NCBI RefSeq assembly: GCF_007988945.1
Contig: NZ_BJVC01000002.1
Location: forward strand, 496,001-560,000
Length of the DNA: 64,000 nucleotides
Direction: 5' to 3'
From: Swaminathania salitolerans
GTDB taxonomy: Bacteria > Pseudomonadota > Alphaproteobacteria > Acetobacterales > Acetobacteraceae
The translations under genes and the position numbers were made by a program. Shown here piece after piece: positions 8,528-18,185 of this stretch (position 1 is its first letter; each line of letters begins with the position of its first letter). The notes under the pieces are model-generated. The model saw only the letters and a list, made by a program, of their open reading frames with translations. It was not told the origin of the DNA and made no database searches.

Positions 8528-9673
8528 TCAGACGCCTGCCGCCGCCAGAGCCGTCTCTGCTTCCTGTGCCTTGGCCGCCTCGATCTTCTCCACCTGCTTT
8601 TCCACCAGCTCGACGATGTGCTCGATCATGTCCTGACCTTCATTGAGCCGATGATCCTGCTTTCCAGCCGAATAGACCATATGACGTCCCGCACCACCGC
8701 CCGTGACGCCGAGATCCGTCATGAGCGCCTCTCCGGGGCCGTTGACCACGCAACCGATGATCGAAAGCGTCAGCGGGGTCTTGATGTGCTGAAGGCGATC
8801 CTCGAGCGTCTGGACCGTCTCGACCACATTGAAGCCCTGACGCGCGCAGGACGGGCAGGAGATGATCTTGACCCCGCGATGGCGAAGACCGAGGGATTTG
8901 AGGATATCCCAGCCCACGAGCACTTCTTCTTCCGGGGGGGCCGAAAGCGACACGCGCATGGTGTCGCCCACCCCCGCCCAGAGGAGATTGCCGAGACCGA
9001 TCGACGACTTCACCGTTCCGGCCCGCTTGGACCCGGCTTCGGTGATCCCGATGTGGAGAGGGTGATCGCAGACTTCGGCGAGCTGCTGATAGGCGGCCAC
9101 CGCCATGAAGACATCCGATGCCTTCACGCTGATCTTGAATTCGTGGAAATCGTGATCCTGCAGGATTTTCGCGTGTTCCAGGGCGCTTTCCACGAGCGCA
9201 TCGGGATTGGGCTCCCCGTATTTCTCGAGCAGATGCTTTTCCAGCGAGCCGGCATTGACGCCGATACGGATGGAACAGCCGTGATCGCGCGCCGCATTGA
9301 CCACTTCCCGAACGCGCTCGGCGCTGCCGATATTGCCGGGATTGATCCGCAGACAGGCCGCTCCGGCCTTCGCCGCCTCGATGGCGCGCTTGTAATGGAA
9401 ATGGATGTCGGCCACGAGCGGTACGTTCACCTCGCGAACGATCTCCGCCAGCGCCGCCGTGCTCTCCTCGTCAGGGCAGGACACACGCACGATATCGACC
9501 CCCGCGATTTCCGCGAGACGGATCTGCTCGATCGTGGCCTTCGCGTCGGAGGTCAGCGTATTGGTCATGGTCTGCACCGAGATCGGCGCATCGCCGCCGA
9601 CCGCCACCTTGCCAACATGGATCTGACGGGACTTGCGACGTTCGATGTACTGGTAGGGGCGATATCCGCTCAT
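8528..9673 (-). CDS. ispG: 4-hydroxy-3-methylbut-2-en-1-yl diphosphate synthase
   Basis: IspG (GcpE) catalyses the penultimate step of the MEP isoprenoid pathway using a [4Fe-4S] cluster. The protein has 381 residues from the ATG at 9673, which has a GGAG ribosome-binding site eight bases upstream; the longer frame to 9766 lacks similarity. Cluster ligands are visible in [10 protein letters not shown] and [11 protein letters not shown]. The pathway supplies ubiquinone, hopanoids and the carotenoid precursors that the rhodopsin system in this window would ultimately need. Confidence 0.95.
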   Translation of the reverse strand: MSGYRPYQYIERRKSRQIHVGKVAVGGDAPISVQTMTNTLTSDAKATIEQIRLAEIAGVDIVRVSCPDEESTAALAEIVREVNVPLVADIHFHYKRAIEAAKAGAACLRINPGNIGSAERVREVVNAARDHGCSIRIGVNAGSLEKHLLEKYGEPNPDALVESALEHAKILQDHDFHEFKISVKASDVFMAVAAYQQLAEVCDHPLHIGITEAGSKRAGTVKSSIGLGNLLWAGVGDTMRVSLSAPPEEEVLVGWDILKSLGLRHRGVKIISCPSCARQGFNVVETVQTLEDRLQHIKTPLTLSIIGCVVNGPGEALMTDLGVTGGGAGRHMVYSAGKQDHRLNEGQDMIEHIVELVEKQVEKIEAAKAQEAETALAAAGV

Positions 9674-9818
9674 AATCTCGTCTCCAAAACGGACGACATG
9701 GCGTTGCGCCATATGTCCGGGCGTGGCCTGGGGCGCATCCCGTCCGGCCACGCTGTCATGTATCATGCTGGCCCGGTCGCACCCTGCCCTCGGGCAGGAT
9801 ACGGCCGGGATGCTCTCT

Positions 9819-11276
9819 CTAGCGCGGTTGCGCCGTTCGTTCCAGTTGACGGGCGTTCAGGCGGTCTGTTTCCGACTCTCCCGACGACGTCCCTGCTTTC
9901 GGGGCAGGCACCGGTCTTTTCAAGGGGGGCTGCGGCACTGCAACCGCGGACTGTGTCTCCGAAGTCGCGTCATCCCGGGCAACATTCCCGCCCGGACCGG
10001 CCCCGCCCTGCTCGGCTGAATCGCCCGCAGGCCGCACGGCCTCCTGACCGAGGCGCCCTTCGCGAACCGCCTCCGGCGTGACCACGAGATTACGCCTCAC
10101 CGCGCCATTGCGGCCGAGCGCTCCGGTCGTCACGTCTCCTGCGCTCAGGGTCAGGCCTCCGGCATTGCCGAGGGTCATGCGATAGGGTGCATCCGCGGCC
10201 TCTCCCGTCCAGCTCTCTCCGGCCTTCAGCACGCGGCTGAAAACCGTTGCGCCCGTTTTGTCGCGAATCTGCACCCAGGCATCGGCCTGGGCATGAAGGC
10301 GCACGGCATCGGGTGAGACCGCAGCAGCGGCGCTGTCCAGCGCGGTATTGTCCGATCCCGAACCACCCGGGCCCATGCCGTCTGGCTTCGTGCCGGGTGC
10401 GCTCGACGGGTCCTGCTTCATGCTCTCCTGCACGGGCGCGGTGCCTGCCCCCGGCTGGCCTGCCTGCCCCGCTCCTGCATCCGTCCCGGCACCGGTCCCG
10501 GGCGCGTTCCCGAGTGGGTTGTCTCCGGGTGAACTATTTCCGGCTGGATTGTCTCCGGCAGCCCCCTCTGCAGGAGACGCTCCACCGGTGCCGGACCCAG
10601 CCTGCGACGCGGCGGAGGAACCGGTCAGGGACGGCGCGTCCGGCAGACCGTCATCCCCCGGAGATGATCCGGACCCGACAGGCGCCTGAGCGTTGGGAGC
10701 GTTGGGCGCGGCCCGGGATGGCGTCTCGGGCGAGGGCGCACCGCCCCTGTCGGGCATGACAGCCGCGATCTGGGGCGAAGGAGTCCCGTGCTGCGTGACA
10801 CCGGGCATGATCTCGGCCACTGGCGGCATGCGTCGGGTCGGAGCAGGATCGGCTCCGAAGAAATGATAATAGCCGATATAGGTGCCCACCAGCACCGCAA
10901 GCCCTGCACCGACCCAGAGTCCGACGGGTACGCCGCGCTCCGAAACCGGCTCGGGAAAGCTGAGTTCGGGCTTGCGATCGAAGACACCCCGGGTCTCGTG
11001 CCGGAAACGGGCAACCGCCTCATCCGGATCCAGACCGAGCGCCTGCGCGTAGGTGCGCAGGAAGCCCAGCGCGTAGGCACTTCCCGGAAACACCGACGGA
11101 TTGCCGTCCTCGAGCGCCTGGAGATAGGATTCGCGGATGCGAAGCCACTCGGCAACGGCCTTCAGGGACCAGCCTTGCGCCTCGCGCCGGGCACGCAGCT
11201 GCGCGCCCAGTCCTGAGGCAGGATCGCCTTCGTTCCCCTGCCATCCCGGCATTCGGTCTGAACTCTTCTGTGGCAT
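9819..11276 (-). CDS. rodZ: RodZ-like helix-turn-helix membrane protein
   Basis: The 485-residue protein has the RodZ order: a cytoplasmic HTH domain (about residues 22-92, containing [19 protein letters not shown]), one transmembrane helix (about 118-140, [20 protein letters not shown]), a long Gly/Ser/Pro/Ala-rich linker (about 140-310) and a C-terminal DUF4115 beta domain ([15 protein letters not shown]). RodZ links MreB to the cell-wall elongation machinery. The linker is low-complexity and unusually long. The gene begins just after the stop of the nitronate monooxygenase-like gene and precedes ispG, as often in alphaproteobacteria. Confidence 0.85.
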   Translation of the reverse strand: MPQKSSDRMPGWQGNEGDPASGLGAQLRARREAQGWSLKAVAEWLRIRESYLQALEDGNPSVFPGSAYALGFLRTYAQALGLDPDEAVARFRHETRGVFDRKPELSFPEPVSERGVPVGLWVGAGLAVLVGTYIGYYHFFGADPAPTRRMPPVAEIMPGVTQHGTPSPQIAAVMPDRGGAPSPETPSRAAPNAPNAQAPVGSGSSPGDDGLPDAPSLTGSSAASQAGSGTGGASPAEGAAGDNPAGNSSPGDNPLGNAPGTGAGTDAGAGQAGQPGAGTAPVQESMKQDPSSAPGTKPDGMGPGGSGSDNTALDSAAAAVSPDAVRLHAQADAWVQIRDKTGATVFSRVLKAGESWTGEAADAPYRMTLGNAGGLTLSAGDVTTGALGRNGAVRRNLVVTPEAVREGRLGQEAVRPAGDSAEQGGAGPGGNVARDDATSETQSAVAVPQPPLKRPVPAPKAGTSSGESETDRLNARQLERTAQPR

Positions 11277-11278
11277 GA

Positions 11279-12358
11279 TTACCCGGCCGTGATCTCGCGG
11301 TCCGCAGGATGCCCGGTCCGGGCCTCTCTTGCAACCAGCGCATCGACGGCCTGCTCGACCAGATCATGCAGGATTTCCGCGACGGGCCGGACGGCCTTGA
11401 CCATGCCGACGGACTGCCCGGCCATGACCGAACCTTCCTCGACATCGCCTTCGATAACGGCGCGGCGCAATGCCCCCGCCCAGAAATGCTCGATCTCGAG
11501 CTGGGCATCCTCCCGGCTGACCTCGCCATTCTGGAAACGCTGCAGCGTCTCGGCCTGATGCGCCATGAACCGCCGCGTACCCCTGTTGCTCAGACCGCGC
11601 ACGGGAATGACCGGAAAACGCTCATCGAGCTGGGACGAGGTAACGGCGTCACGCGCATTGGCACGAACGAACGCCTTCTTGAAGGCCTCATGAGCGATAC
11701 TCTCGGTGCTTGCCGCGAAAAGCGTGCCGAGCTGGGCCCCGGCCGCCCCCTGCTCGAGATAGCCGAGCACGGCATCGCCGCGTGCGAGCCCGCCAGCGAC
11801 AAAGACCGGCACGTCATGAATATGAGGCAGGATCTCCTGAGCCAGGACATTGAGCGATACGGGTCCGACATGCCCGCCCGCTTCGGATCCCTCGATCACG
11901 AGAGCCTCGATACCCAGCTTGACGAGGCGTTTTCCCAGAGCGAGCGCGGGCGCAAAGCCGATCGCTCTCGCGCCACCGTCGCGCACGCGCTTGATCGTGG
12001 CACCGCTCGGCACGCCACCGGCCAGTACGACATGGCCGACCTTGTGGGCGACGCATACATCCACCAGCCGGTCCAGCTCGGGATGCATCGTGATGAGATT
12101 GACGCCGAAATTCCTGTCCGTCAGCCCCTGGGTCGCGACGATCTCCTCCTCGAGACGCTCGGGCGTCATGGCGCCGCAGGCGATCACACCGAACCCGCCC
12201 GCATTGGAGATGGCCGATACGAGATGGCGCTCGCTCACCCAGGACATCGCTCCGGCCAGAATGGCCGTCTCGGTACCGAGAAAACGACAGCCCGGCGCCC
12301 AGAGACGGTCGAGGGTTGCCCGTGCAGCGAGACGCGGATCCTGCCCTGTCATGATCAT
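11279..12358 (-). CDS. Nitronate monooxygenase-family flavoprotein
   Basis: A 359-residue TIM-barrel FMN enzyme of the 2-nitropropane dioxygenase/FabK-like family. Features are the N-terminal AILAGAMSWVSERHLVSAISNAGG, the central EGSEAGGHVGP flavin/substrate segment, and AGGLARGDAVLGYLEQGAAGAQLGT. Members oxidise alkyl nitronates or act as enoyl reductases; which applies here cannot be told. Its ATG overlaps the lysC stop (ATGA), so the two are probably coupled. A second in-frame ATG at 12352 is an alternative start. Confidence 0.85.
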   Translation of the reverse strand: MIMTGQDPRLAARATLDRLWAPGCRFLGTETAILAGAMSWVSERHLVSAISNAGGFGVIACGAMTPERLEEEIVATQGLTDRNFGVNLITMHPELDRLVDVCVAHKVGHVVLAGGVPSGATIKRVRDGGARAIGFAPALALGKRLVKLGIEALVIEGSEAGGHVGPVSLNVLAQEILPHIHDVPVFVAGGLARGDAVLGYLEQGAAGAQLGTLFAASTESIAHEAFKKAFVRANARDAVTSSQLDERFPVIPVRGLSNRGTRRFMAHQAETLQRFQNGEVSREDAQLEIEHFWAGALRRAVIEGDVEEGSVMAGQSVGMVKAVRPVAEILHDLVEQAVDALVAREARTGHPADREITAG

Positions 12359-13602
12359 TCCCCGTCCAGGCCGTAAGCTGTGTGAAGAGCGCGCATGGCG
12401 AGCTCCATATAAGCGGCATCGATCAGCACGGAGATCTTGATCTCGCTCGTCGAGATCACCTGAACATTGATCCCGCGTTCGGCGAGGGTTTCGAACATCG
12501 TGCTTGCCATGCCGGAATGAGAACGCATGCCGATCCCCACGACACTGATCTTCACGACGTCGTTGGCCGTATGGATCTCGCCGTACTGGATATCGCCGCG
12601 CGCGGCCTCCAGGGCGGCGAGCGCACGCGCCTGGTCGTTCTTGGGAACCGTGAAGGTCATGTTGGTCGAACCGTCGGAGCCGACGCTCTGGACGATCATG
12701 TCGACATTGACGCGCGCCTTCGTGAGCGGGCTGAAGATCGCAGCGGCGATGCCGGGACGATCCGGAATACGGCTTACAGAGATCTTTGCCTCGTCCAGGG
12801 AGTAGGCGATCCCCGTAACCAGTTCCTTTTCCATCGTTTCGTCCTCGTCAACAACCAGCGATCCCGAAAGCTCCGTCTCGGGTTCAAAACTCGATAGCAC
12901 GCGCACGCGTACCTTTTCCTTCATCGCGAGACCGACGCTGCGGGTCTGGAGCACCTTCGCACCGACCGAAGCCAGCTCGAGCATCTCCTCGAAGGTGATC
13001 CGGTCCAGCTTGCGGGCCTTTTTCACGATGCGCGGATCGGTCGTGTATATCCCGTCCACATCGGTATAGATATCGCAACGATCGGCGCGGATCGCCGCAG
13101 CGATCGCCACGGCCGACGTATCCGATCCGCCACGGCCCAGCGTGCTGATCCGGTCCTCGGGCGCAACGCCCTGGAAACCGGCGATGACCGGTACCTCGCC
13201 CTGCTCCATGCAGGCGATCAGGGCAGCGCCTTCCACATCGCCTATACGGGCCTTTCCATGGGCATCATCGGTGTGAAACGGGATCTGCCATCCCTGCCAG
13301 GATCGGGCCGGAATACCCAGAGCCTGCAGCGCGATCGCGGTCAGACCGCTCGTGACCTGTTCGCCGCTCGCCACGACCGCATCGTATTCCCGGGCATCGG
13401 CCATGGGATCGAGCGCCTGAACGAAACCGACCATCTGGTTCGTGACGCCAGCCATGGCAGAAACGACCACCGCAACCTGATGACCTTTCTCGCGTTCCTT
13501 GCGCACCCGCTCCGCCACGGCGCGAATGCGGTCGAGATCCGCGACTGAGGTTCCGCCGAATTTCATGACGATCCGGCATGGGCACTGGTCTGATGACGTC
13601 AT
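12355..13602 (-). CDS. lysC: Aspartate kinase
   Basis: Aspartokinase phosphorylates aspartate, the first step to lysine, threonine, methionine and diaminopimelate. The 415-residue protein starts MTSSDQCPCRIVMKFGGTS, with the KFGGTS nucleotide motif, the RGGSDTSAVAIA region and two C-terminal ACT domains (ISVSRIPDRPGIAAAIF; ISVVGIGMRSHSGMASTMF) that usually mediate feedback inhibition. The frame is open to 13992 but only the part from the ATG at 13602 matches the family. dapA of the same pathway is in this window at 39 kb. Confidence 0.96.
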   Translation of the reverse strand: MTSSDQCPCRIVMKFGGTSVADLDRIRAVAERVRKEREKGHQVAVVVSAMAGVTNQMVGFVQALDPMADAREYDAVVASGEQVTSGLTAIALQALGIPARSWQGWQIPFHTDDAHGKARIGDVEGAALIACMEQGEVPVIAGFQGVAPEDRISTLGRGGSDTSAVAIAAAIRADRCDIYTDVDGIYTTDPRIVKKARKLDRITFEEMLELASVGAKVLQTRSVGLAMKEKVRVRVLSSFEPETELSGSLVVDEDETMEKELVTGIAYSLDEAKISVSRIPDRPGIAAAIFSPLTKARVNVDMIVQSVGSDGSTNMTFTVPKNDQARALAALEAARGDIQYGEIHTANDVVKISVVGIGMRSHSGMASTMFETLAERGINVQVISTSEIKISVLIDAAYMELAMRALHTAYGLDGE

Positions 13603-13775
13603 TTGTGTGCACCTGGCTCCGTACGTAACAGGAAGCGGTCTATCACAGAGTGCCGAAATCGGATTTTCCAGCCTGCGATGTTGCGCAAGGAAAGGCCGGT
13701 CACATACTAAGTCCGGGCCGCGCCGTCCAGATACCCCGGCGCCTCCCGCCTGATTCCTCTTCTCCCGGAGTTTCC

Positions 13776-14510
13776 ATGCCAGATCGCGACGCCTCCTCCG
13801 TTTCCGACCGCGAAATCGCCCATTTCGATCAGCTTGCGGCCACCTGGTGGGATCCGAAGGGCTCCATGCGCCCACTGCACGAGATGAATCCGATGCGTAC
13901 GGAATGGGTCGATCGGCATCTCCAGCGTCTCCAGTCGCTGCGCGGAGGACGGATCGAGCTGCTCGATGTCGGGTGCGGTGCCGGGCTCGCAAGCGAGGCC
14001 TTTGCCCGGATGGGTCACGACGTTCTGGGCCTCGACGCCTCCGGCGAGGGCATCAGGGCGGCAGAGGCGCATCTTGCAGCGCATCCCCTGCCCGAGGGCT
14101 CGGGCCATCTCGCCTATCTGCATGGCAATGCGGAGTCCCTCGCACGGGAGGGGCGCAGCTTCGATGCCATCTCGGCGCTCGAGGTCATCGAACATGTCAA
14201 CGATCCCCAGGCTTTCCTGGCCCTGCTGCACAGCCTGACGAAACCCGGCGGCCTCGTCGCGATCTCGACCCTCAATCGCACGCTGCGTTCACTGGCGGTC
14301 GCCAAGATCGGCGCCGAATATATTGCGCGCCTCCTGCCGGTAGGAACGCATGACTGGCAGAAATTCATCCGGCCGGACGAACTCCACCGCATGGCGCGCA
14401 ATGCCGGTCTGAGAATGATCGACGTTGCAGGCATGAGCTACCGCCCGATGCACTGGCGGATCACGCGCGACACCAGCATCAACTATATCGCCATGTTCGT
14501 GCGCGACTGA
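13776..14510 (+). CDS. ubiG: Ubiquinone biosynthesis O-methyltransferase
   Basis: UbiG performs the two O-methylations in ubiquinone synthesis. The 244-residue protein has the family N-terminus (REIAHFDQLAATWWDPKGSM), the SAM motif LDVGCGAGLASEAFARMG, the post-motif DAISALEVIEHV and the C-terminal TRDTSINYIAMF. The ATG at 13776 has a CCGGAG ribosome-binding site; the open frame upstream is ignored. It is divergent from lysC, with about 170 bp between for both promoters. Confidence 0.96.
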   Translation: MPDRDASSVSDREIAHFDQLAATWWDPKGSMRPLHEMNPMRTEWVDRHLQRLQSLRGGRIELLDVGCGAGLASEAFARMGHDVLGLDASGEGIRAAEAHLAAHPLPEGSGHLAYLHGNAESLAREGRSFDAISALEVIEHVNDPQAFLALLHSLTKPGGLVAISTLNRTLRSLAVAKIGAEYIARLLPVGTHDWQKFIRPDELHRMARNAGLRMIDVAGMSYRPMHWRITRDTSINYIAMFVRD

Positions 14511-14555
14511 AGCCAAAGGCGCCGGACCGACAGGATCGGATCCGGTCCTGGCTTC
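14509..14555. terminator. Hairpin between convergent ubiG and lactonase gene
   Basis: A two-helix hairpin has an outer stem GAAGCCA/TGGCTTC (14509-14515 with 14549-14555) and an inner stem GGACC/GGTCC (14524-14528 with 14544-14548). It begins in the ubiG stop codon and fills the short gap before the convergent gene. There is no T-run, so it may serve as a 3'-end stabiliser or a weak bidirectional terminator. Confidence 0.4.
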
Positions 14556-14570
14556 GTCATCCGGGCCAGG

Positions 14571-15833
14571 TCAGACCTCGGTATCCATGAAGGCGAAAGT
14601 CGTCGGGCTGCCTACAGGGGTGAAGTTCTCTGTAAAACCGAGCTGACCGCTCGCCTTGTCGACCTTGAACGATGTGACGGCGTCGCTCCTCTGATTGGCA
14701 CAGAACAGGAAGTTGCCGGACGGGTCGAACATCATCGCACGGCCGTAATCGGCATGCATCCATGTCTCGTCCTGCAGGGTCAGCGTACCATCGTCGCCCG
14801 CCTTGAAGACCGCCAGGGAATCGCCGAGACGATTGGATGCATAGACATAGCGATCATCTGCCGAGATGAGGATCTCGGCAGCGAGCGTACTGCCCCGGAA
14901 ATGGGACGTCACCGTGCTGACCGACTGCAGATTGTTGATCGCGCCCGTCTGGGGATCGAAGGCAGAGACGACGATCTTGGAGTCCTGCTCGCACAGATTG
15001 TAGATGAGCGTGCCTGCGCGATTGAACTGGAAATGACGCGGCGCGCTGCCGGGCGTCATGTCGTAATAGGGCGTCTTTGCCGGGACGAGCTTGCCGTTGG
15101 CGAGATCGAGCGTCCAGACATAGACCCGGTCGAGCCCTGCATCGTCGGCGATGACATATTTCCCGCTCGGGTCGCTCTGGATCATGTGCGGATGTGCACC
15201 GGAGTGATCCGAGACGGCGAAATTTCCCTGCGGGTTATCGGCAGCGCGCTCGGGCTGGCGCGGTCCGGTATTGTGCACGACATCGGTGGCGGGGCCGAGG
15301 GATCCATCGGGCCGGATGGGAAGAACCGCGACCGATCCGCCCATGTAATTGGCGACCAGCACGAACTTGCCCGAATGGTGAATGCTGAGATGGGCAGGAA
15401 CCGCGCCGCCCGAGCTGATCGTGTTCAGCTTCTTGAGCGACCCGGTCTTGCGATCGACGGCAAATGCCGTGACGGAGCCGTCACCATCCTTGTTGAAATC
15501 GTCGATTTCACTCAGCGCGTAGAGAAACCGCTTGTCTTTCGAGAGCGTGATGAATGACGGGCTCGCGATATCCGTGAAAGTCGTGACCGGCGTGAGAACG
15601 CCCGTATCGCGATCCATCTCGAATACGGCGATTCCTTCCCCGTTCCCCGCGCCACCCGGAGGCGCATGCTTCGTATATCCTCCTACGAAACAGATCGTCC
15701 GGGACACCGGCTTGGGCGGAGGCGGCGGAACCGCCGGTGACTTCTCCGCGCCATCCTGCGCATGTGCATGCCCGGCTCCAAGCAGGCCAAGAGTGCCCAG
15801 CGCGAAACTGCGACGGGAAAGCTTTGTCTTCAT
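14571..15833 (-). CDS. Tat-exported lactonase-family beta-propeller
   Basis: A 420-residue protein with a twin-arginine signal (LSRRSFALGTLGLLGAG), so it is probably exported folded to the periplasm. A Pro-rich spacer follows, then a seven-bladed propeller of the 6-phosphogluconolactonase/YbhE type with repeated motifs (PSFITLSKDKRFLYALSE, VPAHLSIHHSGKFVLVANY, HPHMIQSDPSGKYVIADD, ISADDRYVYASNR). Because it is periplasmic, a role on an oxidised sugar lactone such as gluconolactone is plausible in an acetic acid bacterium, but that is inference. It is a single gene converging on ubiG. Confidence 0.85.
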   Translation of the reverse strand: MKTKLSRRSFALGTLGLLGAGHAHAQDGAEKSPAVPPPPPKPVSRTICFVGGYTKHAPPGGAGNGEGIAVFEMDRDTGVLTPVTTFTDIASPSFITLSKDKRFLYALSEIDDFNKDGDGSVTAFAVDRKTGSLKKLNTISSGGAVPAHLSIHHSGKFVLVANYMGGSVAVLPIRPDGSLGPATDVVHNTGPRQPERAADNPQGNFAVSDHSGAHPHMIQSDPSGKYVIADDAGLDRVYVWTLDLANGKLVPAKTPYYDMTPGSAPRHFQFNRAGTLIYNLCEQDSKIVVSAFDPQTGAINNLQSVSTVTSHFRGSTLAAEILISADDRYVYASNRLGDSLAVFKAGDDGTLTLQDETWMHADYGRAMMFDPSGNFLFCANQRSDAVTSFKVDKASGQLGFTENFTPVGSPTTFAFMDTEV

Positions 15834-15900
15834 GATACGATCTCGACCTCCTCGGAGCGACCCTGCCCTGTCAGGGCAAACTGCGGCGGGATACCCCGCG

Positions 15901-16338
15901 TCAGGGCAGCTTGCATTCCGGACCGATCGTACCGCGGTAACGGGTCCAGGTCTGCGTCTTGCCCAGCAGGGGAATACCCAGAATAAAACCGCGCAGCTTC
16001 AGCACATCGGGCGATTCGGCCCAGATACGCGCATCGTAGGTGCGTCCTGTCTCCGGATCGAGGATATGCCCCCGCCACACGTTCTCATCCTTGATGTGAC
16101 GGAAATCCGTGAGCATGACCAGCCCACATTGTGAACGACCCCACACATCTTTGGGAACGGGGCCATCGTATTGCATCCCGATCAGCTGCCCGCAAAGCGT
16201 ATCGCCGCACTGACCGATGCGAAAGACACCATCGTGATCCTGAGCGAGCCACAATCCTTCCTCAGGCACGGATGTCCTCCCCGCGGCGGATGCCGGGAGG
16301 GCCGCGAAAAGACATATCGCGACCAGACAGCACACCAT
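15901..16338 (-). CDS. DUF2147 secreted protein
   Basis: About 145 residues starting MVCCLVAICLFAALPASAAG, a Sec signal peptide, followed by a DUF2147 domain (EEGLWLAQDHDGVFRIGQCG, DTLCGQLIGMQYDG, GHILDPETGRTYDARIW). The family is small, periplasmic or cell-surface, and without an established activity. The frame stays open to 16530, but the added part is Pro/Gly/Arg-rich, contains a 12-bp tandem repeat and overlaps the upstream gene, so the ATG at 16338 before the signal peptide is preferred. Confidence 0.8.
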   Translation of the reverse strand: MVCCLVAICLFAALPASAAGRTSVPEEGLWLAQDHDGVFRIGQCGDTLCGQLIGMQYDGPVPKDVWGRSQCGLVMLTDFRHIKDENVWRGHILDPETGRTYDARIWAESPDVLKLRGFILGIPLLGKTQTWTRYRGTIGPECKLP

Positions 16339-16411
16339 ATGCCCAAGCGCGGACAGAACACCGGAATGACCCCTGCACCGACCTGCGGGCTTCTCCAAAG
16401 GCGGACCCAAA

Positions 16412-16435
16412 GATGAACCCGGGGATGAACCCGGG
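16412..16435. repeat. 12-bp tandem repeat
   Basis: Two exact copies of GATGAACCCGGG, followed by a degenerate third (GCTGGACCCCGG), lie between the DUF2147 and DUF1178 genes. Confidence 0.7.
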
Positions 16436-16477
16436 GCTGGACCCCGGCGCTCGCCGGAACCGCGACCTCCCGGAGGC

Positions 16478-16918
16478 TCACGCATCCGAGTGATCGACCC
16501 ACGGCACCGCAGTGAACGCAACGCCTTCATCTTCCAGCCTTTCCCGTTCGGAGTCGTTCATGGTGCCATAGATGCCACGTTCTGGCTGGCCCCCTCCCCG
16601 TTCCGCCTCATCATGCCGTCTCAGCGCCTCTTCGGCAAACCTGTCTCCCATATCGTCACATGAGGTCTCGATATGGCGTCGCAAGGTTCTCAGGGCCATC
16701 CTGACCTGATCCCCGGGCGATATCCGGGGCGATATCTGCGCTGGGTCTGCCGCGATACGTGCGACCGCGGGTGCCATCAGGCTTTTGGCCGTCTCGGGCG
16801 TACCGCATTGCGGGCAGAGCACCTGACCGTTCCGGGCCTGGGTCTCGAACGTCTCCGCCCCCGCAAACCAGGCCTCGAACTCATGCCCATGCACGCAATG
16901 CAGACGGTAGCAGATCAT
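16478..16918 (-). CDS. DUF1178 zinc-ribbon-like protein
   Basis: A 146-residue protein starting MICYRLHCVHGHEFEAWF with a later LCPQCGTPETAKSLMAPAV, the CxxC zinc-ribbon-like signature of DUF1178 (FmdB-like). Function is unknown. The ATG at 16918 overlaps the grxC TGA (ATGA), which fixes the start; the frame upstream of it is not homologous. It is part of the minus-strand run galU-pgm-DUF3553-comF-grxC-DUF1178. Confidence 0.85.
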   Translation of the reverse strand: MICYRLHCVHGHEFEAWFAGAETFETQARNGQVLCPQCGTPETAKSLMAPAVARIAADPAQISPRISPGDQVRMALRTLRRHIETSCDDMGDRFAEEALRRHDEAERGGGQPERGIYGTMNDSERERLEDEGVAFTAVPWVDHSDA

Positions 16919-17190
16919 GCGCGGCCGAGCAGCCTGTCGAGCGCGCCCGAAGCGTCGAGCTGCATCAGCTCCGTACACCCGCCAAGACTACGGTCCCCGA
17001 CGAAGATCTGCGGTACGGTACGGCTCCCGCCGGAACGACGGATCGCCTCCGCCCGCTCGGGCGTGCCATGCGGCGCATCGATTTCGCGAAAAGCCACATT
17101 TTTCGACGCCAGTATCTGCAGCGCCCTCACGCAGAAGGGACAACCCGGCTGGGTATAGATCTCGATATCGGCCACCGTTTCCTCACTCAT
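16915..17190 (-). CDS. grxC: Glutaredoxin 3
   Basis: A 91-residue dithiol glutaredoxin that reduces disulphides with glutathione. The active site is CPFC at residues 17-20 (IYTQPGCPFCVRAL), with the cis-proline loop TVPQIF and the GGCTEL glutathione-binding turn. The ATG at 17190 lies inside the last codons of comF (8-bp overlap), and the stop overlaps the next start, so translation of comF, grxC and DUF1178 is probably coupled. Confidence 0.95.
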   Translation of the reverse strand: MSEETVADIEIYTQPGCPFCVRALQILASKNVAFREIDAPHGTPERAEAIRRSGGSRTVPQIFVGDRSLGGCTELMQLDASGALDRLLGRA

Positions 17191-17992
17191 GAACGCTGCT
17201 TTCGAACGATTCGGCCAGTCTGACCGTCCGCGCCGCGACAAGCAGATCCACACGACGCGCACCCGCCCGCAGCAGCAGATCTGCGCAGATGGAGGCGGTT
17301 GCCCCGGTGGTCAAGATGTCATCGATCAGGAGAATGGCACGCCCGGTAACGACGGCCCTGTGACGCGGGGTTACATGAAATGCGCCCTGCAGGGTCTTCT
17401 GACGCTGGTCGGGCGTCAGGGTCGCCAGCGTCCCGGTCGCGCGATGACGCGAGAGCAGATCGGGAATCACGTGCAACGACGCGTTGGCCTCGCCTTTCTC
17501 TGACATGCGTCTGGCTCTCGCTATCTCCCGGCAAAGCAGGGCCGACTGATTGTATCGTCTGCGCCAGAACCGTGTCCGATGCAGAGGGACAGGCACGAGC
17601 ATATCGGCACGCCCGATCAGATCGGGCGCGCAATGCATCATGCCGCCCGCGAAGAAACGCGCGATATCCGGTCGATCGCCATATTTCATGCGGAGCAGGA
17701 GCTCTCGCGCGGTCTCCTCGTAGAGAAAAGCGGCGGCAGCCTGCTTCCATGGAAAGGTCTGCCCCGCACAGACTCCGCACCGCCCCTCCGAATCCGCAAA
17801 TCCCGGCGCCGGAAGCGGCAGGGCGCAGATGCGACAGGCGGATATGAGTGCGTGAAGCCCCCTGAAGCAGTCGACACAGACCAGACCGTCCCGCGACGTC
17901 TCGCCACCGCAGGACAGACAGACAGGCGGAAAAAACAGATCGAGGGCGTGACGCGCTGTGCGTCTGGCTACGGAGAGGGAACCTCCGCGCAT
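17183..17992 (-). CDS. comF: ComF-family phosphoribosyltransferase-like protein
   Basis: A 269-residue ComF-type protein. The N-terminal part has paired cysteines that look like a zinc site (CLSCGG, CVDCF, CRICALPL, CGVCAG). The C-terminal half is a type I phosphoribosyltransferase fold with the PRPP-loop ILLIDDILTTGATAS. ComF supports DNA uptake in competent bacteria, but homologues occur widely. comM, also linked to natural transformation, lies at 43.9 kb. It overlaps grxC by 8 bp and begins 2 bp after the DUF3553 gene. Confidence 0.9.
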   Translation of the reverse strand: MRGGSLSVARRTARHALDLFFPPVCLSCGGETSRDGLVCVDCFRGLHALISACRICALPLPAPGFADSEGRCGVCAGQTFPWKQAAAAFLYEETARELLLRMKYGDRPDIARFFAGGMMHCAPDLIGRADMLVPVPLHRTRFWRRRYNQSALLCREIARARRMSEKGEANASLHVIPDLLSRHRATGTLATLTPDQRQKTLQGAFHVTPRHRAVVTGRAILLIDDILTTGATASICADLLLRAGARRVDLLVAARTVRLAESFESSVHE

Positions 17993-17993
17993 C

Positions 17994-18176
17994 TCACGCC
18001 TCGACAGTGAGCAGGACGCGCTCGGTATTGACGAGGACCTTGCCCCGGTTTTCGAAATTGACCGTCACACGCGCTCCATCCACGCTCTGTATCTGGCCAA
18101 TGCCCCAATCCGGGCAGGAGGGATGCGAGACATATTGCCCGGGCTCGTACAAGGCAAAACCGGCAGGTTTCCGCAT
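17994..18176 (-). CDS. DUF3553 small protein
   Basis: A 60-residue protein whose sequence (YEPGQYVSHPSCPDWGIGQ, VTVNFENRGKVLVN) matches the DUF3553 pattern, resembling the SH3-like beta barrel found in CarD- and UvrD-tail-type domains. Function is unknown; nucleic-acid or RNA-polymerase binding is only a guess. It sits between pgm/manB and comF with 2-10 bp gaps. Confidence 0.85.
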   Translation of the reverse strand: MRKPAGFALYEPGQYVSHPSCPDWGIGQIQSVDGARVTVNFENRGKVLVNTERVLLTVEA

Positions 18177-18185
18177 CGTTTTCTC

